Assembly: GCF_021026345.1 (NCBI RefSeq)
Contig: NZ_JAJNCZ010000010.1
Location: forward strand, 62,001 to 126,000
DNA: 64,000 nucleotides
DNA from: Rhizobium sp. GN54
GTDB taxonomy: Bacteria > Pseudomonadota > Alphaproteobacteria > Rhizobiales > Rhizobiaceae
Reading direction: 5' to 3'
Shown: positions 54,941-63,845 of the stretch, in pieces
Layout of the letters: every line of letters begins with the position of its first letter
Numbering within the stretch: the first letter of the stretch is position 1
Translations under genes and position numbers: made by a program
The notes under the pieces: generated by a model
Databases searched by the model: none
What the model was told of the DNA's origin: nothing
What the model saw: the letters and a program-made list of their open reading frames with translations, nothing else

Positions 54941-55945
54941 TCACGAGATCAGGTCGAGCTGCTGCTGGCGATTGAGGAGGCCGGTCGGTTCCTCCGAACG
55001 GCTTGTCTGGAAGGTCTTGATGGCATCACGGGTTTGCGGGCCGAAAATGCCGTCCACCAGGCCTTTGTAATGGCCGAGGTCACGGAGCTTGCGCTGGATG
55101 GACCGTTTGGCAGCCCGGGAAATGGATTGCTCCAGCAGGGTCAACTCTTCCAGGGTTTCCTGCGGCTCGGACTGTTCTCCGGAGGCTGTTTCCGGCGCAG
55201 AAGGCGTGGCTGGCGCTTCGGGCAGGGCGATCGCCGGTGCGGTCGTGGCCGCCGTATCGACCCGCGCCGGTGCTGGAGGCGGCGTCCCGATCCGCAGCAG
55301 GATCGGAATACGCGGAATGTCGGATACCGTGACGCCAGCCTGGCTGGACATTTGTTTCAACATGGCTCCGAGTTCGATCTCTTCCTGGGTCGCAGCGGTT
55401 TCGACGATCGCGAGCAGGGGTTCGAAGGCATCGACAGCTGCGACCAGAACGGCGGCGGAACCCGGCACGGATTCCGGCGCGCGATCGGTGACGGTGAGGG
55501 CATCCGGCAGCTCGCCCGGCTGGCCGGCCACCATCATGGCCACGGCCCCTCCCTGCTCAGCCTGCGCCGAAGATCGGGCAAAGGCCTGGATCGGTATTCC
55601 CTGGGTGAAGATGTCGGTCGGGTTCTTCAGGGTCGCGCCCTTGGGCAGGACGAAAGTACGACCTTCGAAATTCACCGCAGGGGCGTCGAGATAGACGAAC
55701 GTGGCGCGGGAATCCGCGGCTTCGCGGGCAAATCGCGTGACGATCGAGCGCAGTTGTGCATTGTTCGGGCCGTCCGCGCGCAGCGTTTCGGCGCCCATCA
55801 ACTGCAATTGGGTCTGAACGGCGTCGGCGCGCGCCGTGCCGTCACCCACGGACACGACCAGGGCGACGACGCGCTCGGATTGAGCCGTGGCCGGCAGGCT
55901 GCCCAGAACAAGCGCCAAGATCGCGAGAGCAATGCGCATTCCCAT
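54941..55945 (-). CDS. Secreted protein with degenerate caspase-like fold and peptidoglycan-binding domain
   Basis: 334 aa with a signal peptide (ALVLGSLPATAQ). Residues ~24-115 follow a caspase/metacaspase p20 layout: RVVALVVSVGDG strand, LMGAETLRADG, FAREAADSRATFVYLDAPAV and FEGRTFVLPKGA. The catalytic His-Gly block (GHG) is replaced by DAPAV, so it is likely inactive. A Pro/Ala linker leads to a peptidoglycan_binding_1 domain (~285-330: IQRKLRDLGHYKGLVDG, FGPQTRDAIKTFQ). It lies between the type VI operon and the sigma/protease operon. The fold call is by eye. Confidence 0.7.
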   Translation of the reverse strand: MGMRIALAILALVLGSLPATAQSERVVALVVSVGDGTARADAVQTQLQLMGAETLRADGPNNAQLRSIVTRFAREAADSRATFVYLDAPAVNFEGRTFVLPKGATLKNPTDIFTQGIPIQAFARSSAQAEQGGAVAMMVAGQPGELPDALTVTDRAPESVPGSAAVLVAAVDAFEPLLAIVETAATQEEIELGAMLKQMSSQAGVTVSDIPRIPILLRIGTPPPAPARVDTAATTAPAIALPEAPATPSAPETASGEQSEPQETLEELTLLEQSISRAAKRSIQRKLRDLGHYKGLVDGIFGPQTRDAIKTFQTSRSEEPTGLLNRQQQLDLIS

Positions 55946-56102
55946 TTATCGTCCCTTCTCCATCGGTTCCGGCGAGGCATTTCCGCGCCGCTCGGCGACA
56001 GCATGTGAAGCCTCGTTCAAGCCGTAGGTGCCCGAAGCGATCGATCAGGTTCATGACGGAGAAAAAATAATGGTCCCAGGGACCGGGACTGGTCGACTGG
56101 CT

Positions 56103-57272
56103 CTATCGGCCGCAGTCCATCGTCTCTTCGACGACGGCCGAGAGGGCGCGGCAAGCATCCAGCATTCCGGTCTCGCCGTGCATTGCCGTTGCTTCACGCA
56201 GGGCGTGAGCGACCTCTTCCGGTCGCAGGCCAGGGCTTGCCGCCCGCATCAGCGCGGCCACGCCGGCGACATGCGCAGCCGCGACCGAGGAGCCGGAAAC
56301 ATAGCGGTATCCGTCGCCTGGCGCGGTGCTGAGCACGTCGATCGAAGGAGCGGAGATCGCCTCATGGGAAGGGCCGACGGCGATCACGCCCGGAGCCGAG
56401 GCTGGAAATGCCAGCGTACCGGTTTCGCCCGCGGCGGCGACGACCACGGTTCCCTTGCCGATCGCCGCCTGCACCAGTTCGCCGATCAGCGCGTCGGGTG
56501 GACCGCCGAGGCTCATGTTGACGACATCGACTTGGTCGAGCACGGCGACATTCAGGGCGCGGGCGAGAGAGAAGCTGTTGCAATGGCCCGATTTGCCCTC
56601 TTGCCAGCAGGCTCTGAGGCCGACAAGCGCGACTTCCGGCGCCACGCCCTCTATGCCGATCCCGTTCCTGGCGTCCGCAGCGATGATCCCGGCAACCGCC
56701 GTTCCATGGGTTTCGGCCGCTTGTGACGGATCGAGCCCGACGAAGTCCTGCTGTTTCGATACGCGCGCGACGAGATCCGGATGCGCGGCATCGATGGCGG
56801 TGTCGATGATGGCAACCTTGACGCCCGTGCCCTTGGATAACCGCTGGGCTGCGGGAAGGTTCATCTGCCGCAGCGCCGTCTGCGCGGGGAAAAGCGGATC
56901 GTCATTGTTATTACCGAGCGTGCTGAAATCCTGCATCGGCTGGACCGTGCGGATGTCTACGTCGGCGCGCATGCGCGCAATCAGCTCATCGATATTCGTG
57001 ATCCCGCTCACGTCCATCACGAAGCAGTGGACGGCAATCGATGCAAGCGGCCATTCCGCGGCAAGCCGCACGCCGAAACGGGCCTCTATCCCGGCGGCCT
57101 TCGCCGTCAGCATATCAGGCTCGGCCAGCGGAACGGTCAGGATCAGATGCGTGTTGGACGTCAGAGAATTGGCTGGTTCCAGGCGCGGGCTCTGGGCCCA
57201 GCCAGGACTGAACTGCGCGAAGGCAAGGATGAAGGCGATGACCAGGGCAGGCGCGTGGCGGATCGCGTTCAT
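56103..57272 (-). CDS. Secreted subtilisin-like serine protease (S8) with altered oxyanion residue
   Basis: 389 aa. Signal peptide to about residue 26, then a pro-domain-like region, then subtilase domain 145-375. Triad: Asp157 (AIIDTAID), His189 (ETHGTAVAG) and Ser329 (VSGSSVAAAHVAG). The Asn of the usual AAGN oxyanion motif is Glu283 here (AAAGETG), which may weaken activity. It starts inside the anti-sigma stop (ATGA). Position in a sigma/anti-sigma operon suggests an envelope-stress function. Confidence 0.88.
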   Translation of the reverse strand: MNAIRHAPALVIAFILAFAQFSPGWAQSPRLEPANSLTSNTHLILTVPLAEPDMLTAKAAGIEARFGVRLAAEWPLASIAVHCFVMDVSGITNIDELIARMRADVDIRTVQPMQDFSTLGNNNDDPLFPAQTALRQMNLPAAQRLSKGTGVKVAIIDTAIDAAHPDLVARVSKQQDFVGLDPSQAAETHGTAVAGIIAADARNGIGIEGVAPEVALVGLRACWQEGKSGHCNSFSLARALNVAVLDQVDVVNMSLGGPPDALIGELVQAAIGKGTVVVAAAGETGTLAFPASAPGVIAVGPSHEAISAPSIDVLSTAPGDGYRYVSGSSVAAAHVAGVAALMRAASPGLRPEEVAHALREATAMHGETGMLDACRALSAVVEETMDCGR

Positions 57273-57922
57273 TCCGCCGGAGCCGCGAACATGATCTGCG
57301 GAGCTGTCATCAGCGCCTTGGCGGAAGCCTGCGGGTCGGCTCCGTCGCGCGTTGGAATGGCGGTATAGACCCCGGATTCCGAGGGGCCATCCACGAACTC
57401 CAGGCCGTGTTCCGCCAGGATCGCTTCAAGCTGCGCGCGGGCAAGGCCGGACACGGTCTGGAATTTTATCGTATTGCTGCTGCCGGACGTGCTGCTGGTC
57501 AGAGTGCGGAAACCACCGTCGGTCGGTATGAAGGCGAATATCGCCAGCAGACAGGCTGCGGCACAGGCCCCACCCAGCATGAAACCGCCACGGGTACCGC
57601 CAAACCGGTTTCGGGGGGGCGAGCGTCGCATGCGGCCGTCACGCTCGGACTTGATCTGCGAACTGAGCTTCTTCCAGCTGCGCGCGGTGGAAACCGCATG
57701 GGGATCGCCGACGGAAATCTGCGCGGCGATACCGCGCTGGCGGGAGACCTCGACCGTGCATTCGGCGCAGCTCATGATGTGTCTCTCGATGACCGTCATA
57801 TCCTCAGGCGGCAGGGAGCCGTTGACATACCAAGGTATGAGCTCCCAAACATCATCATGATTGCCCGCCGACCATGAGCTTCGACTGTCAAGCAACTGCG
57901 TTCTCCGGAAATATGACCGCAT
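57269..57922 (-). CDS. Anti-sigma factor with N-terminal zinc-finger (zf-HC2) domain
   Basis: 217 aa. Zinc-finger anti-sigma signature: HIMSCAEC preceded by WELIPWYVNGSLPPED at residues ~26-60. One membrane helix at ~115-135 (GFMLGGACAAACLLAIFAFI) with an extracytoplasmic C-terminal domain. It overlaps the ECF sigma gene by 35 bp and is coupled to the subtilase by ATGA. It likely sequesters the sigma factor; the protease gene downstream may act on the same pathway. Confidence 0.88.
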   Translation of the reverse strand: MRSYFRRTQLLDSRSSWSAGNHDDVWELIPWYVNGSLPPEDMTVIERHIMSCAECTVEVSRQRGIAAQISVGDPHAVSTARSWKKLSSQIKSERDGRMRRSPPRNRFGGTRGGFMLGGACAAACLLAIFAFIPTDGGFRTLTSSTSGSSNTIKFQTVSGLARAQLEAILAEHGLEFVDGPSESGVYTAIPTRDGADPQASAKALMTAPQIMFAAPAE

Positions 57923-58484
57923 CGTCGGAAAGCATCTCCCGAAGGCGGCGGCGCGCCGTCATCATGCGCGTCTTGACGGTGCCCACCGGGCATCCGAGGA
58001 TCTCGGCTATTTCGGTGTATAGATAGCCGTTGTAATAGGTTAGTTCAACGACGGCGCGCAATTCGGGTGTCAGCCGTTGAAGCGCGCCGCTGATGTCTCG
58101 TTGCCGCATGATCGTGGCCGCCGTGTCGGCGTCGTCGATCAGTTCCTCATCCAGGAGTACGTCACCCCTGTGTCGGCCTATGGATTGCCGCTGCTTGAGT
58201 GACAGCCTGTAAGCGATGCCGAAAATCCAGGAAGACGGTTTTGAACGCCCCTCGAAGCGATCGGCAGTCTTCCAGACCACCATCAAAGTGTCGCCGGCGA
58301 CTTCCTCCGCTGCCTCGGAACTTCCCGTGATACGCTTTGCGAAATGCATCAGCTTCGGGAAATAACGCTGATGCAGGCATTCAAAGGAAGCCATGTCGCC
58401 CCTGGCGATGGCAATCAGCAAATCATCATCCGTCTGCGGCCTCTGGCCGCGGAGGGAGCTTCTCCATTTTTCAAGTATTCGCAT
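57888..58484 (-). CDS. ECF-type RNA polymerase sigma factor
   Basis: 198 aa. Region 2: LIAIARGDMASFECLHQRYFPKL and SSWIFGIAYRLSLKQ. Region 4: LTPELRAVVELTYYNGYLYTEIAEILGCPVGTVKTRM. Region order and size are those of ECF sigma factors. It heads an operon with anti-sigma factor, subtilase and probably the caspase-like protein, reading away from the gene-poor region at 58.5-59.3 kb, which must hold its promoter. Confidence 0.94.
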   Translation of the reverse strand: MRILEKWRSSLRGQRPQTDDDLLIAIARGDMASFECLHQRYFPKLMHFAKRITGSSEAAEEVAGDTLMVVWKTADRFEGRSKPSSWIFGIAYRLSLKQRQSIGRHRGDVLLDEELIDDADTAATIMRQRDISGALQRLTPELRAVVELTYYNGYLYTEIAEILGCPVGTVKTRMMTARRRLREMLSDDAVIFPENAVA

Positions 58485-59335
58485 TCTGACAATTCACTTT
58501 GCTGTTAGCAGTGGTGGGTTTCTCGAGATCGGCGAAAGGTTCATTGTCCCAGACCAAGTTCGGGACCCATCTCACTTTTGGTGGTCGAAGAATCGGCCTT
58601 TCGTGACACCAGGCTTCACGGAGGCGAGCGGGGCCGCATGCCTGGCGCCATTTGCCTTCGGCCAATTGTCCGGAAGACTGAGGGACGGCACGGCAAATGC
58701 GCCGGCCTTTCGCGTCCGCCATCGCCTTCCGTCAAGTCCCGGTCGGCAGCACGATCAAGGCGAGAGGGGAGAGGGGGGGCGCGAACCGGAGTTCGCGCCA
58801 TGTCTGCGAACCATGTTTTTGTGTTCGCGTCCGCTATCGGGAGACTGGCAGGCCGCTTCCCTAGTCGGAGCCACTGCCCTGCCAAGGAGTTATAGCAAGG
58901 CGGGAACGCCTTTGGATTGCCTCGGGCTCTGCCGGCTCGAAAGCAACTTGTCATCGCAGCGCCTCCTACGGCCCGGACCTGAATGATCGCGCACCGGACG
59001 CAACAGTGTGTCAGTTAGTTCAATGGACTGCTTGGAACATAGCAGAACGATTTCCCGCATTTGGGCCGGGCGCTTGTCGGTAAGTGCAAATCTGCTTTCG
59101 CCTGATGCAAATCGCCGGAATGAGACAGGCCGACATGAACCTTCGACGATATGCCTGTCTGAACTTGGCCGTGGTCGCCCCGGCTCCTTGATCTCAACTC
59201 AGCATTTTCAGCTTTACGAAGACGCGGCCGAACCGTTGGAGAATTCCAGAGCCGGTCCCGCGATTGTGGGATCGATTGTGATGTGACGTCTGTCGTCGAT
59301 GATGATTCAACATCCACCTTGTTGAACGCAGGCGG
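58485..59335. other. Gene-poor region upstream of the ECF sigma gene
   Basis: About 850 bp without a credible gene; short open frames here lack ribosome sites and family features. It must contain the promoter of the minus-strand sigma operon. I saw a GAACTT element near 58550 on the minus strand but could not pair it confidently with a -10. The last ~60 bp before 59336 may include the outer end of the IS630 remnant. Confidence 0.5.
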
Positions 59336-59485
59336 GTGATGGCCAGAGCGCTGAGCAACGATCTACGGTCACGGGTTGTGAAGGCGTCGGCGGCAGGTAT
59401 GTCGGCACGGCAGGTAGCGGCCCGGCTCGGGGCATCGAGTGCTATCCCAGTGGATCGCGCGGGCGAGGGCGAGATGACGCCGCGC
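59336..59485 (+). pseudogene. IS630-family transposase N-terminal remnant
   Basis: The frame opens with MMARALSNDLRSRVVKASAAGM and SARQVAARLGAS, the classic N-terminal helix-turn-helix of IS630 transposases, then becomes unrelated after about 50 residues (GEMTPR is the last matching block). The catalytic half is missing here, but a catalytic-half remnant of the same family, also on the plus strand, lies at 3372. Boundary approximate. Confidence 0.75.
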
Positions 59486-59496
59486 CAGTACCCGTA

Positions 59497-59703
59497 CTAT
59501 TCGATGACGACGCCGGCGGAACGCGGGCGCCTGCGGAGCGGCAACTGAAGTTGAGCGCCAGCCTTGCGCAACACATAGATGGGACGCGGTGCTTCCAGCT
59601 GCTTCTGTGCTTCCGCGCGACGCGCAAGGAGGCGTTCGCGAAGCGCCTTTGAGGCTGCGACTGCGGCGAGGGCATTCGCGACGACTCTGTCGGTATAGGC
59701 CAT
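59497..59703 (-). CDS. Small hypothetical protein
   Basis: 68 aa from an ATG at 59703 preceded by GCAGGAG at good spacing (the frame extends to 59757 without a better start). Ala/Arg-rich: AYTDRVVANALAAVAAS and ERLLARRAEAQKQLE suggest one amphipathic helix; the basic C-terminus reads LPLRRRPRSAG. No family recognised. Its 3' end abuts the IS630 remnant, so its tail may be altered. Confidence 0.45.
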   Translation of the reverse strand: MAYTDRVVANALAAVAASKALRERLLARRAEAQKQLEAPRPIYVLRKAGAQLQLPLRRRPRSAGVVIE

Positions 59704-59893
59704 GACGAAACTCCTGCGAGTTCCCTTTATGTTCTCATTTTGGATACGGGCAGTCAAGGCTCAGCCGCGTTTCTCGGCCTGCACATTTGTCGCTTAGGTG
59801 CGGGTGACGTAGGTGCGCCTCGTCTGGGACTTCAGCCCTCGGTGAGCCCGTCGAATACGTCCAGCATCGGATCGTCAATGGCCTGACCCAGGC

Positions 59894-60733
59894 CTAAGGC
59901 GACTCGGCGCTGGTTGCTCCATTGGCAGATCCGACGTTACTAACCGGCTTTCTGGCGACGATCGCGTATCTGTGCTGCAGTCCCCGTGCCAGCGCTTTCA
60001 GATAGTTCCAGTTCTTGGTCTGCGTCCGGTGAACGTCCCGAAAATCGGTATCGACCGCGACCGCCTCGAATCCCGTGCTTTCGAGCAGGGCGGCTACCGT
60101 CTCGGCGCGTGCACCGTTTGAGAAATGAACGCGCGCCAGAATGCTCTTGTGGCGCTCAGCCATCTGCGGCGGCGTGTGCATCGGATCCAGCTTCAGTAGA
60201 CCCGCCTTCTCAAGCAAGGCGGCCAATTGCTTGGCGATCTTCTCGCCGCGGCTGACATTGACGAAATCCCCGTCGACGACAAGCAGCCGACCACCGGGTT
60301 TTAGTACCCGTAACCATTCGCGAAAGCATGCCTCGGGATCGACAAGCGTCCAGACCAGATGACGGTTGATCACCACGTCGAAACTGGCGCTTGCCTCCAT
60401 CGTATTTTCCGCGTCGCCCAAGTAGAATCGGATCGAGCGGTTACGTTGCATCGCTTTTGTCCGCGCCCGCTCCAGCATCGTTTCAGACCAGTCCAGTCCG
60501 GTCACATCGAAGCCGACGTCGTCCATCAGATGCGAGATGACGCCGGTGCCGCTCGCAAGATCGAGTGCTTTACGCCGATCGCCCGCGCCCAGATGCTTAC
60601 GAATCAGCTTTTGCCATGCCGTCCGCTCAGCCTCCGAGAAAATTTCGTGGCCCGGTGATAGGTCGAATGTGGCCGCGCGTTCAGACCAGTAAGCTTTGAT
60701 CTCCTCGCGCAGTCCGTGGTTTTGACCCTGCAT
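59894..60733 (-). CDS. SAM-dependent methyltransferase (UbiE-like class I)
   Basis: 279 aa. Motif I ALDLASGTGVIS, post I GLDWSETML, motif II/III FDVVINRHLVWTL and LKPGGRLLVVDG. It is divergent from an iron/siderophore ABC transporter, with 117 bp between the starts that include a RirA-type box. Methyltransferases of this type often sit beside siderophore/heme uptake genes; substrate unknown. The ribosome site before ATG 60733 is weak. Confidence 0.84.
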   Translation of the reverse strand: MQGQNHGLREEIKAYWSERAATFDLSPGHEIFSEAERTAWQKLIRKHLGAGDRRKALDLASGTGVISHLMDDVGFDVTGLDWSETMLERARTKAMQRNRSIRFYLGDAENTMEASASFDVVINRHLVWTLVDPEACFREWLRVLKPGGRLLVVDGDFVNVSRGEKIAKQLAALLEKAGLLKLDPMHTPPQMAERHKSILARVHFSNGARAETVAALLESTGFEAVAVDTDFRDVHRTQTKNWNYLKALARGLQHRYAIVARKPVSNVGSANGATSAESP

Positions 60734-60793
60734 TTCAAGTACGTCCCTGTGCCAAGCTGCGGCTTGTTTTGAATGTGTCTAAAAGATCAAACT

Positions 60794-60808
60794 TGACCAT
60801 TATAATCA
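60794..60808 (+). promoter_or_regulatory. RirA-type iron-responsive operator (IRO box)
   Basis: TGA-N9-TCA in an AT-rich context (TGACCATTATAATCA), the consensus described for RirA in rhizobia. It lies 43 bp before the substrate-binding protein gene and between two divergent starts, so it could repress both under iron sufficiency. The call is from pattern only. Confidence 0.5.
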
Positions 60809-60850
60809 TAAAACTTAGACGGCGCGCAATTTCCACCGGAGATCAAATCG

Positions 60851-61981
60851 ATGCGCCTCACCCTTAAAGCGGCAGTCCTTTCGACCGGCATGCTTCTGTC
60901 TTCCGCCTGGCCGACCTTGGCCGACACGATCACCCTCAAGGATGTGACCGGCCGCGACGTCGAGGTCAACGTTCCCGTGAAGCACGTTATCCTCGGCGAA
61001 GGCCGGCAAATCTATTTCTTGGCGGCGCTCAACAAAGAAAATCCGTTCGAACAGGTCGTTGGCTGGCGTGACGATCTGCCGAAGGCGGATCCGGAAACTT
61101 ATGCCGCCTATCTGGCCAAGTACCCGGATATCGCCAAGCTGCCGACATTCGGCGGCATGAAGGACGGCACGTTCGACATCGAGCAGGCGGTGGCTTTGAA
61201 GCCTGACGTCATCCTCATGAACGTCGACGCGAAGACGGCCACGGAAGAGGCCGGCTATATCGAAAAGCTCGGCAAGGTCGGCATTCCCCTCGTCTATGTC
61301 GACTTTCGCGAAAAGCCGATGGAAAACACCGAGCCCAGCATGCGTATCATGGGCAAGCTGACGGGCAAGGAACAACTGGCCGAGGACTTCATCAAGTTTC
61401 GGGCCGAGAGCATTGCCCACGTGACGGACGTCCTCGCGAAGGCCAACCCGGACAAACCTGTCGTCTTCGTTGAGCGCGCCGGCGGCTACTCCGACGATTG
61501 CTGCATGTCCTTCGGCAACGAGAATTTCGGCAAGATGGTTGAGATTGCCGGCGGCATCAACATGGCCAAGGACATCATCCCCGGCACCTTCGGCACGGTG
61601 AATCCCGAGCAAATCATTGCTTCAAACCCCGACCAGATCATCGTTACCGGCGGCATGTGGGAAGCTTTTGTTCCAGGCGGCGCCTGGGTCGGCGTCGGCT
61701 ATGGCGCGAATGTCGAGGAAGCCCGCGTTAAGCTCGAAAAGCTGACCGAGCGCCCGGCCTTTACCGGCGTCAAGGCCGTGAAGGACGGCCAAGTCCATGC
61801 GATCTGGCACCAGTTCTACAACAACCCCTACCAATTCGTGGCCATCCAGGAAATTGCCAAGTGGCTGCATCCCGAGCTGTTCCAGGATCTGGACCCTGAA
61901 GCGACATTCAAGGAACTGCACGCACGCTTCCTGCCGCTCGACTACAAGCCGGGCTATTTCGTCTCCCTGAAGGACGAATAG
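60851..61981 (+). CDS. Iron-siderophore ABC transporter substrate-binding protein
   Basis: 376 aa. Signal peptide cleaved after about residue 24 (SAWPTLADT). FecB/FhuD-like two-lobe protein: DVTGRDVEVNVPVKHVIL, ALKPDVILMN, PEQIIASNPDQIIVTGG and VHAIWHQFYNNPYQ near the C-terminus. It captures a ferric siderophore or heme-type ligand in the periplasm. It is followed by FecCD permease (3 bp gap) and ATPase, preceded by a RirA box. Confidence 0.9.
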   Translation: MRLTLKAAVLSTGMLLSSAWPTLADTITLKDVTGRDVEVNVPVKHVILGEGRQIYFLAALNKENPFEQVVGWRDDLPKADPETYAAYLAKYPDIAKLPTFGGMKDGTFDIEQAVALKPDVILMNVDAKTATEEAGYIEKLGKVGIPLVYVDFREKPMENTEPSMRIMGKLTGKEQLAEDFIKFRAESIAHVTDVLAKANPDKPVVFVERAGGYSDDCCMSFGNENFGKMVEIAGGINMAKDIIPGTFGTVNPEQIIASNPDQIIVTGGMWEAFVPGGAWVGVGYGANVEEARVKLEKLTERPAFTGVKAVKDGQVHAIWHQFYNNPYQFVAIQEIAKWLHPELFQDLDPEATFKELHARFLPLDYKPGYFVSLKDE

Positions 61982-61984
61982 CCG

Positions 61985-63049
61985 ATGGCGGCCGTTGCTG
62001 AGCCTGCTGCTGCAACGGGGCGGGAGCGCTATCGCGCTCTCGCCCTTCGGCGCATTTTCCTCCTCGTCCTGCTGATGGCAGCGTTGGCCTTCACCATGGC
62101 CGCCGATATGGCGCTGGGGCCGGCAAATTACTCACTCTCCCAGGTGCTCTCCGCACTTTTCGATCCTGCCTCCGCTGGCGACCAGCTTCGTGTCGTCATT
62201 TGGGATATCCGGATGCCGATCGCCCTGATGGCGGTCCCGGTAGGCGCTTCGCTGTCGGTCGCCGGCGCGCAGATGCAGACGATCTTGTCCAATCCCCTTG
62301 CAAGCCCGTTTACGCTCGGCATCTCGGCCGCAGCCAGCTTCGGGGCGGCGCTCGCCTTGGTCGCAGGCGTCGCCATCTTCCCCGCCGCCCTTCAATATAT
62401 GGTGCCGATCAACGCCTTCCTGATGGCCATGGTGGCAGCGCTGTTCATCCATTTTGCCTCCACCATGCGCGGCGTGACGGTCGAGACGATCGTGCTGCTC
62501 GGTATCGCCCTTGTCTTCACCTTCAACGCAGCGCTGTCGCTGCTCGAGTATCTCGCATCCGAGCAGGCGCTGGCGGCAGTGGTGTTTTGGACCATGGGCA
62601 GCCTGACGAAGGCGACCTGGGACAAGGTCTATGTCACCGCGGCCATCATAGTTGTGACGGTTCCACTGTTCATGAAGAACGCATGGGCACTGACCGCCTT
62701 GCGCCTCGGAGACGACAAGGCCGCCAGTATGGGCGTCAAGGTGCGCAGCCTGCGCCTGCAGACGATGCTGACGGTCAGCCTGCTGGCAGCCATCCCCGTC
62801 TCCTTTGTCGGAACGATCGGCTTCGTCGGCTTGGTCGGTCCCCATATCGCCCGAATGCTGGTGGGCGAAGATCAGCGGTTCTTCCTGCCGGGATCGCTCA
62901 TATGCGGCGCGCTGCTTCTCTCGGCGACATCCGTTGTCAGCAAGATCCTGATTCCCGGTGCGATCCTGCCGATCGGCGTCATCACCGCTGTCGTTGGCGT
63001 GCCGTTCTTCTTCGTGCTCATCTTCAGCAACAGGAGGCGTGCATGGTAG
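61985..63049 (+). CDS. Iron-siderophore ABC transporter permease (FecCD family)
   Basis: 354 aa with about ten membrane helices. FecCD hallmarks: MPIALMAVPVGASLSVAGAQMQTILSNPLASPFTLG and GFVGLVGPHIARMLVGED, the conserved cytoplasmic coupling loop. It forms a homodimeric channel for ferric siderophore. It overlaps the ATPase start by 7 bp. Confidence 0.93.
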   Translation: MAAVAEPAAATGRERYRALALRRIFLLVLLMAALAFTMAADMALGPANYSLSQVLSALFDPASAGDQLRVVIWDIRMPIALMAVPVGASLSVAGAQMQTILSNPLASPFTLGISAAASFGAALALVAGVAIFPAALQYMVPINAFLMAMVAALFIHFASTMRGVTVETIVLLGIALVFTFNAALSLLEYLASEQALAAVVFWTMGSLTKATWDKVYVTAAIIVVTVPLFMKNAWALTALRLGDDKAASMGVKVRSLRLQTMLTVSLLAAIPVSFVGTIGFVGLVGPHIARMLVGEDQRFFLPGSLICGALLLSATSVVSKILIPGAILPIGVITAVVGVPFFFVLIFSNRRRAW

Positions 63050-63795
63050 CCCTCTCGCTCAAGGAGGTCGGCGCATCCTACGGCCGCAAGACCGCCCTGT
63101 CGAACGTGGGCATCGACGCGCTGAAGAGCGGCAGCCTGACCGCGATCATTGGACCCAACGCGGCGGGAAAATCGACCCTGTTCAAACGTATTGCCGGGCT
63201 GATTTCGGGGCCTGGCCTGGTGCACCTTTCTGAGACCGAACGGGGCGACCGTGCCATCTGTTACATGCCCCAGGATACGGGGGCGAATGCCGTTCTCACC
63301 GTCTATGAATCGGTTTTGCTTTCCGCCAAGCAAGGGAGTGGTTGGCGGGTAAACGACGAGGAACTCTTCGAGATCGATGCGATCCTGAAGGCGCTTCGCA
63401 TTGAGAATCTGGCATTCCGTGGTCTCGGCGAACTGTCGGGCGGCCAGCGCCAGCTTGTTTCGCTGGCGCAGGCACTGGCGCGTAAGCCGGAAGTGTTGCT
63501 CATGGACGAGCCGACGTCGGCGCTCGACCTGCACCGGCAGATCGAGGTTCTGGGCTTCGTCAGTGACCTCGCCCGCAAGGCCGGCATGATTGTTCTGGTG
63601 GCGTTGCACGACCTGAACCACGCGCTGCGCTACTGCGAGCAGGTCATCGTCATTGCCAACGGTGAAATGGTCGTCAGTGGACCAACAGGTGAGGTCATCA
63701 ATTCGGCCATGCTCCGGGACATCTACAAGGTCGCCGCGCGTATCGAAACCTGCTCCAGGGGACAGCGGTTCATACTTGTCGATGGGCTGGCCTGA
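63043..63795 (+). CDS. Iron-siderophore ABC transporter ATP-binding protein
   Basis: 250 aa. Walker A GPNAAGKST, Q-loop MPQDTG, signature LSGGQRQLVSLAQALA, Walker B VLLMDEPTSALD and His-loop ALHDLNHALR; the layout is that of FepC/FecE. It energises the FecCD permease. ATG 63043 lies in the permease tail with AGGAGG upstream. Confidence 0.94.
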   Translation: MVALSLKEVGASYGRKTALSNVGIDALKSGSLTAIIGPNAAGKSTLFKRIAGLISGPGLVHLSETERGDRAICYMPQDTGANAVLTVYESVLLSAKQGSGWRVNDEELFEIDAILKALRIENLAFRGLGELSGGQRQLVSLAQALARKPEVLLMDEPTSALDLHRQIEVLGFVSDLARKAGMIVLVALHDLNHALRYCEQVIVIANGEMVVSGPTGEVINSAMLRDIYKVAARIETCSRGQRFILVDGLA

Positions 63796-63819
63796 CCGGT
63801 CCATAAAGCACTTGCCCAA

Positions 63820-63845
63820 GGCACGGTTAGACAATCAACCGTGCC
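63820..63845. terminator. Probable bidirectional terminator between ABC operon and integrase
   Basis: Perfect 9-bp inverted repeat GGCACGGTT / AACCGTGCC with an 8-nt loop, between the stop of the plus-strand ATPase gene and the end of the minus-strand recombinase gene; it overlaps the last codons of the latter. Neither side has a strong T-run, so termination strength is uncertain. Confidence 0.4.

Noticed and set aside
58530-58570. GAACTT element as an ECF-sigma autoregulated promoter
   Set aside because: No matching -10 at the right spacing could be identified by eye.
60801-60806. TATAAT as the -10 of the iron ABC operon
   Set aside because: The only TTGAC nearby (60793) is 3 bp away and the next TTGAA is 26 bp away; neither gives a usable -35 spacing. 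It is better explained as part of the AT-rich RirA-type box.
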